Source: Kiritimatiellia bacterium | Lineage (GTDB): Bacteria; Verrucomicrobiota; Kiritimatiellia; CAIQIC01; Lenti-01 | NCBI GenBank assembly: GCA_018432565.1 | Contig: JAHDSS010000010.1 | Span: 1-5,211, forward strand | Length of the DNA: 5,211 bases | Direction: 5' to 3' | Part shown: one piece after another, positions 5,026-5,211 of the stretch | Layout: each line of letters begins with the position of its first letter | How positions within the stretch are numbered: position 1 is the stretch's first letter | Notes under the pieces: model-generated | What the model was told of the DNA's origin: nothing | What the model saw: only the letters and a program-made list of their open reading frames with translations | The model's database searches: none | Program-made: the position numbers and the translations under genes

Positions 5026-5211
5026 AGAGGACATCCTCCTTCGCCGGGGCGGCGGAGGACAGGGGGTTCAGGGGGGGTGTACGCCATTGGGCGAGGCAGG
5101 CGGCGAGGCGGGGATGGAGGACGGTGCGGGCCTGATTGAGGATGTAGAGGTGGATGCCGGGGGCGCCGCCGGCGATAAGGCCGTCGATCTGGTCGGCCAT
5201 CCATTGAATGC
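5024..5211 (-). CDS. metF: 5,10-methylenetetrahydrofolate reductase, C-terminal fragment (start outside window)
   Basis: MetF is an FAD enzyme that reduces 5,10-methylene-THF to 5-methyl-THF for methionine synthesis. Only the last 61 codons are visible; reading the minus strand from 5209 gives IQWMADQIDGLIAGGAPGIH followed by LYILNQARTVL. The pattern of a short helix, then GxPGIHxYxLN, is the last beta-alpha unit of the MetF barrel, where family members read GVPGIHFYTLN. It stops at TAA (5024-5026). After the barrel comes a proline-rich tail (WRTPPLNPLSS and on) longer than I would expect, coded partly by degenerate minisatellite units and a seven-C run at 5071-5077. One base fewer in that run would end the protein at WRTPP with TGA. 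The rest of the gene lies upstream on the minus strand, outside the window. Confidence 0.85.
   Translation of the reverse strand, partial: IQWMADQIDGLIAGGAPGIHLYILNQARTVLHPRLAACLAQWRTPPLNPLSSAAPAKEDVL

Noticed and set aside
5010..5204. 64-codon minus-strand ORF at the right edge
   Set aside because: Arginine/proline-rich frame overlapping the metF end, where another frame gives a clear MetF C-terminus.

Overview
The window is strongly GC-rich, with long antisense open frames over most genes. It looks like a free-living Gram-negative-type bacterium with dTDP-rhamnose synthesis. A PVC-type lineage (for example Kiritimatiellota) is only a guess from its general style, and nothing here fixes the taxonomy.

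Layout. (1) 1-1767, plus strand: the 3' part of a superfamily 1 UvrD/Rep-like helicase whose N-terminus lies outside the window. It is probably the C-terminal half of a large RecQ-UvrD fusion. (2) 1759-1905: a block of GC-rich hairpin repeats whose first bases contain the helicase stop codon. (3) 1912-2700, minus strand: a compact AbiE-type (type IV) toxin-antitoxin operon. It has a 47-bp near-perfect palindromic operator, an intact AbiEi-like antitoxin, and a 68-codon downstream ORF that looks like the two ends of an AbiEii toxin joined with the catalytic core missing. (4) 2706-2924: a second copy of the hairpin block in the same orientation, in which a shortened form of the hairpin has become a 34-bp tandem array. 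More hairpins follow before the next gene end. (5) 3006-4950, minus strand: rfbD then rfbB, four bases apart, for dTDP-L-rhamnose synthesis. (6) 4974-5025: a heptamer/octamer minisatellite running into the stop codon of (7) a metF C-terminus (5024-5211, minus strand). The metF end has no start codon inside the window and was recognised by translating the last frame directly.

How the parts relate. rfbD and rfbB supply two of the four steps from glucose-1-phosphate to dTDP-rhamnose; rfbA and rfbC must lie elsewhere. MetF is a housekeeping folate enzyme upstream on the same strand. The antitoxin probably represses its own operon through the palindrome. The toxin remnant should have no nucleotidyltransferase activity.

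The main point of interest is the repeat system. Two similar hairpin blocks in direct orientation bracket the toxin-antitoxin operon. Their stems covary, they touch gene ends directly, and one has expanded with an exact 34-bp period. The degenerate toxin-antitoxin operon between them may have been inserted or eroded through recombination at these repeats.
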